Assembly: GCA_023259675.1 (NCBI GenBank)
Contig: JALRGT010000003.1
Coordinates: 62,001 to 126,000 of the forward strand
Direction: 5' to 3'
From: Flavobacterium sp.
GTDB taxonomy: Bacteria > Bacteroidota > Bacteroidia > Flavobacteriales > Flavobacteriaceae
DNA length: 64,000 nt
The translations under genes and the position numbers were made by a program. The notes below the pieces were generated by a model. That model had not been told where the DNA came from. It worked only from the letters and a program-made list of their open reading frames with translations, and ran no database searches. Shown here one piece after another: positions 62,601-64,000 of this stretch. The stretch's first letter is position 1; every line of letters begins with the position of its first letter.

Positions 62601-62731
62601 TGAATTGGAACGGAGCAGAATTATATAAGACAATGCCAGTAACAATTGACTTTTCAAAAAGACTCTCGGTAATGGGAAAACAATTAGAGGAACTTGGAAA
62701 CAAAGCCTATGATTTTAGATTCTTTATATAG
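59615..62731 (+). CDS. Single-chain SIR2-APAZ-short prokaryotic Argonaute (SPARSA-type defence protein)
   Basis: The 1038-residue protein joins two modules. Residues 1-285 are a SIR2 NADase-like domain: GAGAS at 26-30 (NAD site), WTTNFDD with N138, KLHGD with H179, and VVGYSGSDES at 216-225. Residues about 290-560 fit the APAZ position. Residues about 560-1038 look like MID-PIWI: DCVVVYIPNAWK, TAFVGLGYAI, FDGNGNGLRFLLQPI, DAFRLVTNIRNTYHK and a C-terminal DFRFFI. In active PIWI domains the GLG position holds the first catalytic Asp; here it does not, so nuclease activity is unlikely. By known SPARSA biology, guide-directed binding of invader nucleic acid would trigger NAD+ depletion and cell death. 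Domain borders and mechanism are inferred; the gene has its own consensus promoter and stands alone on a tRNA-bounded island. Confidence 0.85.
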   Translation: MIRVNKDTFLRSYKVLSNQSFDLFLGAGASISSGIHSGSDLVWLFKRELLSVGGKINGKKFQDLKVEANKKVIQSYFNEEDLKVVNPYSYYFEKCYPDPLVRQEFLTSLVRDKKPSIGFMCLSALVGQQKLNTVWTTNFDDLIERAINKLDISCQVVSPENAKSVQNFRNDIPTVVKLHGDFRYDALQNTDDELKKLEDNLHNYFLDASAIRGLLVVGYSGSDESVLQTLEKALEKPNAFPKGLIWCIPKDINPSERLSKLIEKANEQNKRSGFMVIDSFDYFLHELYTVCELKNEQIDSIAKERFEQRRFFRLTQNQSNTIPVLLNAIKATHFPKTIFSTKTKINGEGKWKKLREVLKDSNIVAAFSKGETLSLFGNENEIKEVFKDYLTDDLKPVDIPEHLFHQPDSFYIGMLYELIEKSFVNDYNLAVFSRGRQIRKVFSVNHPLSQGEIESIPKWLNLHIPNGYQVFEAFEFKVEFVNKDLFLLICPSIHIQTISGIEPDKLIVQNITNIITSNRWNVKYGKKVDFWFKELKRRKPDLTFRLGDFEIKLSAYYATAAQKMGNFFCFDSYSKANEPLIYFHHQDETKQSIHPINGLKLLGPLEESFGTNGVASKIQLAIIAPDTGFEKLKSHLESLLNPVSPTTEKEYLKDYPGFDAVFKKHLVIPTSIQSEFVVAINSQEIKQYSAIQFYEHIKSKIDNLSLKQNEIDCVVVYIPNAWKNFRELKNEQIYFDLHDSLKLYAVKKGLRLQFIEDKSISYGDQAKVKWWLSLGIYVKSNGTPWKVKTDNTETAFVGLGYAIRQNARNKVVLGSSQIFDGNGNGLRFLLQPIEKPVLIGKNPFMSKDDAFRLVTNIRNTYHKIDPVIGLKKLVLHKTTHYTREEIDGICNALEGIDNIELLQIQQFSNWRAIKLKKNHSTGKHEFDGFPIDRGTIIQLDEFSFLLWTHGLVQSNELLKPYYQGKRGIPTPLLIKRFRGTDPIETVASDILKLTKMNWNGAELYKTMPVTIDFSKRLSVMGKQLEELGNKAYDFRFFI

Positions 62732-62764
62732 ACTGGAAAGAACTTCAGTAACGATCACGGGTTT

Positions 62765-62803
62765 GGCAAGAGGTGGTCGGTTTGAATCCGATATTCTCCA
62801 CAA
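62765..62803 (+). repeat. attR-like: degenerate copy of the tRNA-Ala 3' end (right copy of direct repeat)
   Basis: The sequence matches 59246-59284 at 36 of 39 positions. Differences are in the T-arm (TTTGAAT for TTCGAAT), the variable loop, and the CCA (CAA), so this copy cannot make a tRNA. Confidence 0.88.
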
Positions 62804-63082
62804 AACAGAACAAAAAAACCCTTGTAAGAACAGACTTTACAAGGGTTTTTTAATTGAAAACTATCTCATATTATTCGAATTCCGCATAATAATACGGTAC
62901 AATGATTTTACAAAACATGTGTCTCAAATTTTCTTTCATCCCCTTCAAAACAAGGCTGTTTCGATTCCTTAATTTTAAAATTTTTCAGCAAAGTCAGCGG
63001 CTGTAATTCAATACTATATATAATTGGTATAAATTCAAGGTGCCAAGTATTGGAATACTGGAATAGAATGAATGCAATTTTA
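62804..63082. other. Gap between the island edge and the LuxR-type regulator
   Basis: Apart from the terminator at 62815-62849 nothing recognisable is seen. A 92-codon frame that crosses the repeat (62694-62972) looks accidental. Confidence 0.5.
62815..62849. terminator. Bidirectional terminator just beyond the island, probably the original tRNA-Ala terminator
   Basis: AAAACCCTTGTAA (62815-62827) pairs perfectly with TTACAAGGGTTTT (62837-62849), a 13-bp stem with T-runs both ways, 11 bp after the right att copy. The same spacing to the tRNA end as the inside terminator suggests that it served the tRNA before insertion. Confidence 0.85.
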
Positions 63083-64000
63083 TTATATCTGCATCAAATA
63101 TCCAACCAGATTTTCCTTTTTGTTTAGGCCTAATTTTTTTCTTAAACGATAGCGGGATAGCTCAACACCCCCTGAAGAAATATTCATAATTTCTGCAATT
63201 TCTTTAGTAGACATGTTCATCAACAAATAAGTCGAAAGATCTAATTCCCTAGGAGATATCGTTGGATGTTTCAATTTTAAACGTTTTAAGAAATCAAAAT
63301 GAACATTTTTAATATGTTTTTCTAAATCTTTCCAACTTTTATCATTGCTAACTTCTTTAGCAATACTCTTATTAAGTCGTGTAACTTGAAATTTAGAATC
63401 CTCATCCAATTTATTGATATCTATATCTTTAATCTTATTAATTATACCATTCAGAATTTTATTTTTTTTAGCAACTTGTAAAGAATTTGTCACTAACTCC
63501 TTGTCTTTAGATAAAAGTTGAATTTTTAGATTATCATTTTTTAGTTTTTCAATTTCCTTTTCAAGTTCATATTGTTCTTTTCTTATTCTAGATTCTTTTT
63601 CTAAATACAAACGTCGCTGTTCAATCGTTTCGTAATATTTATTCTTTCTGATTTTCATTTTAATTCTATCTGAAGTCACTTTAATACTTACAAGTATTAA
63701 TATGACATAAACAATGTATGCGATAAAATGTCTGTACCAAGGTGGTGATACGCTAAAAGACAGAAACGTTGGTTTAGATTGAACTCCATAGCTATTGCGT
63801 ACTTTTAGCATCATGGTATATTTCCCTTCGCGTAAATTAGTATACTCTTTTAATGTTATATTGGACCAAGGACTCCAATCTTCATCAAAAGGAGCTAGTT
63901 TATATGAATATTTGACGTTTTCAAGATTTTCATAAGTTGGGGATGAAAATGTAAATTTCACGTGATTGGAAGAATATGGAACGTCTAAAGTTTCTAAGTT
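63083..64000 (-). CDS. Y_Y_Y domain / LuxR-type HTH hybrid regulator, N-terminus cut by window edge
   Basis: The frame is open to the last base of the window, so only the C-terminal 305 residues are here. A Y_Y_Y beta-sandwich (VKFTFSSPTYENLENVKYSYKLAPFDEDWSPWSN) is followed by one membrane helix (HFIAYIVYVILILVSI), a coiled coil (about 110 residues of Lys/Glu heptads), and a LuxR-type HTH (SPRELDLSTYLLMNMSTKEIAEIMNISSGGVELSRYRLRKKL). In full, such proteins usually start with a periplasmic beta-propeller, so this is a one-protein membrane sensor and regulator. A GTG at 63961 is an internal codon, not the start. Confidence 0.88.
   Translation of the reverse strand, partial: NLETLDVPYSSNHVKFTFSSPTYENLENVKYSYKLAPFDEDWSPWSNITLKEYTNLREGKYTMMLKVRNSYGVQSKPTFLSFSVSPPWYRHFIAYIVYVILILVSIKVTSDRIKMKIRKNKYYETIEQRRLYLEKESRIRKEQYELEKEIEKLKNDNLKIQLLSKDKELVTNSLQVAKKNKILNGIINKIKDIDINKLDEDSKFQVTRLNKSIAKEVSNDKSWKDLEKHIKNVHFDFLKRLKLKHPTISPRELDLSTYLLMNMSTKEIAEIMNISSGGVELSRYRLRKKLGLNKKENLVGYLMQI

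Larger units (their letters stand above)
59285..62803 (+). mobile_element. 3.5-kb tRNA-Ala-integrated island carrying only the SIR2-Argonaute gene
   Basis: The segment is bounded on the left by the intact tRNA and on the right by a degenerate copy of the tRNA 3' end, the classical footprint of site-specific integration. It holds one gene with its own promoter and no integrase or recombinase, so it is now a non-autonomous or decayed element, or one moved by an enzyme supplied elsewhere. Integration is inferred from the repeat. Confidence 0.75.

Noticed and set aside
62694..62972. 92-codon frame at the island edge
   Set aside because: It begins inside the Argonaute 3' end, crosses the tRNA-derived repeat and a terminator, and has no recognisable features.

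Overview
The window looks like the chromosome of a Flavobacterium-type bacterium (Bacteroidota, Flavobacteriaceae). The DNA is AT-rich. Promoters follow the Bacteroidota pattern: a -7 box TAnnTTTG, sometimes with TTTG or TTG 19 bp upstream. Shine-Dalgarno sites are weak. The proteins are of flavobacterial type (LeuA-type synthase with regulatory domain, DnaE with fused exonuclease, DUF3050, DUF6252, LuxR-type Y_Y_Y hybrid regulators). No rRNA, CRISPR array, phage, insertion sequence or integrase gene was found.

Layout. 1-13.5 kb is a pectin (rhamnogalacturonan I) degradation locus. A GH2 enzyme (cut by the left edge) and a CE12 acetylesterase run leftward. A GH28 enzyme, a DUF4450 giant, a second (alpha/alpha)6-like secreted enzyme and a PL11 lyase run rightward. 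A GntR-type sugar-sensing regulator closes the locus. 13.7-18.8 kb holds housekeeping genes (ruvC, LPG-synthase-TM protein, glycosyltransferase, TonB-like lipoprotein, tRNA-Asp, DUF58 protein, thioredoxin). 19-22 kb is a three-gene operon for oxidative deoxysugar or aldonate catabolism (Zn-dehydrogenase, SDR, lactonase-type amidohydrolase). It may consume monosaccharides released by the pectin locus. 22-26.5 kb is dnaE. 28-32.8 kb is leuC-leuD-leuA-like-leuB, with a strong hairpin between leuD and the synthase gene. 32.8-59.1 kb is mixed core genome: rpsP-rimM-trmN6, an acyl-CoA dehydrogenase of glutaryl-CoA type, Fe-S assembly genes (ferredoxin, NifU, Mrp), trmB, two L,D-transpeptidase paralogues on either side of an ammonium transporter, glpD, tdk, rsmI, recJ, an MFS exporter, queD-lpxH, and an enoyl-CoA hydratase.

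The most striking feature is at 59.2-62.8 kb. An intact tRNA-Ala(GGC) is followed by one 1038-residue gene, and then by a 39-bp copy (36/39 identical) of the tRNA 3' end. The protein has an N-terminal SIR2 NADase-like domain and a C-terminal MID-PIWI-like region lacking the catalytic Asp, with an APAZ-like linker between them. It is therefore best read as a single-chain SIR2-APAZ-short prokaryotic Argonaute (SPARSA-type abortive defence). It sits alone on a 3.5-kb tRNA-integrated island without an integrase, behind a near-perfect flavobacterial promoter. A small structured repeat family (two clear copies, one remnant) is also scattered in the window at gene ends.

All assignments come from reading the sequence and recalling protein families. 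No database search was run.
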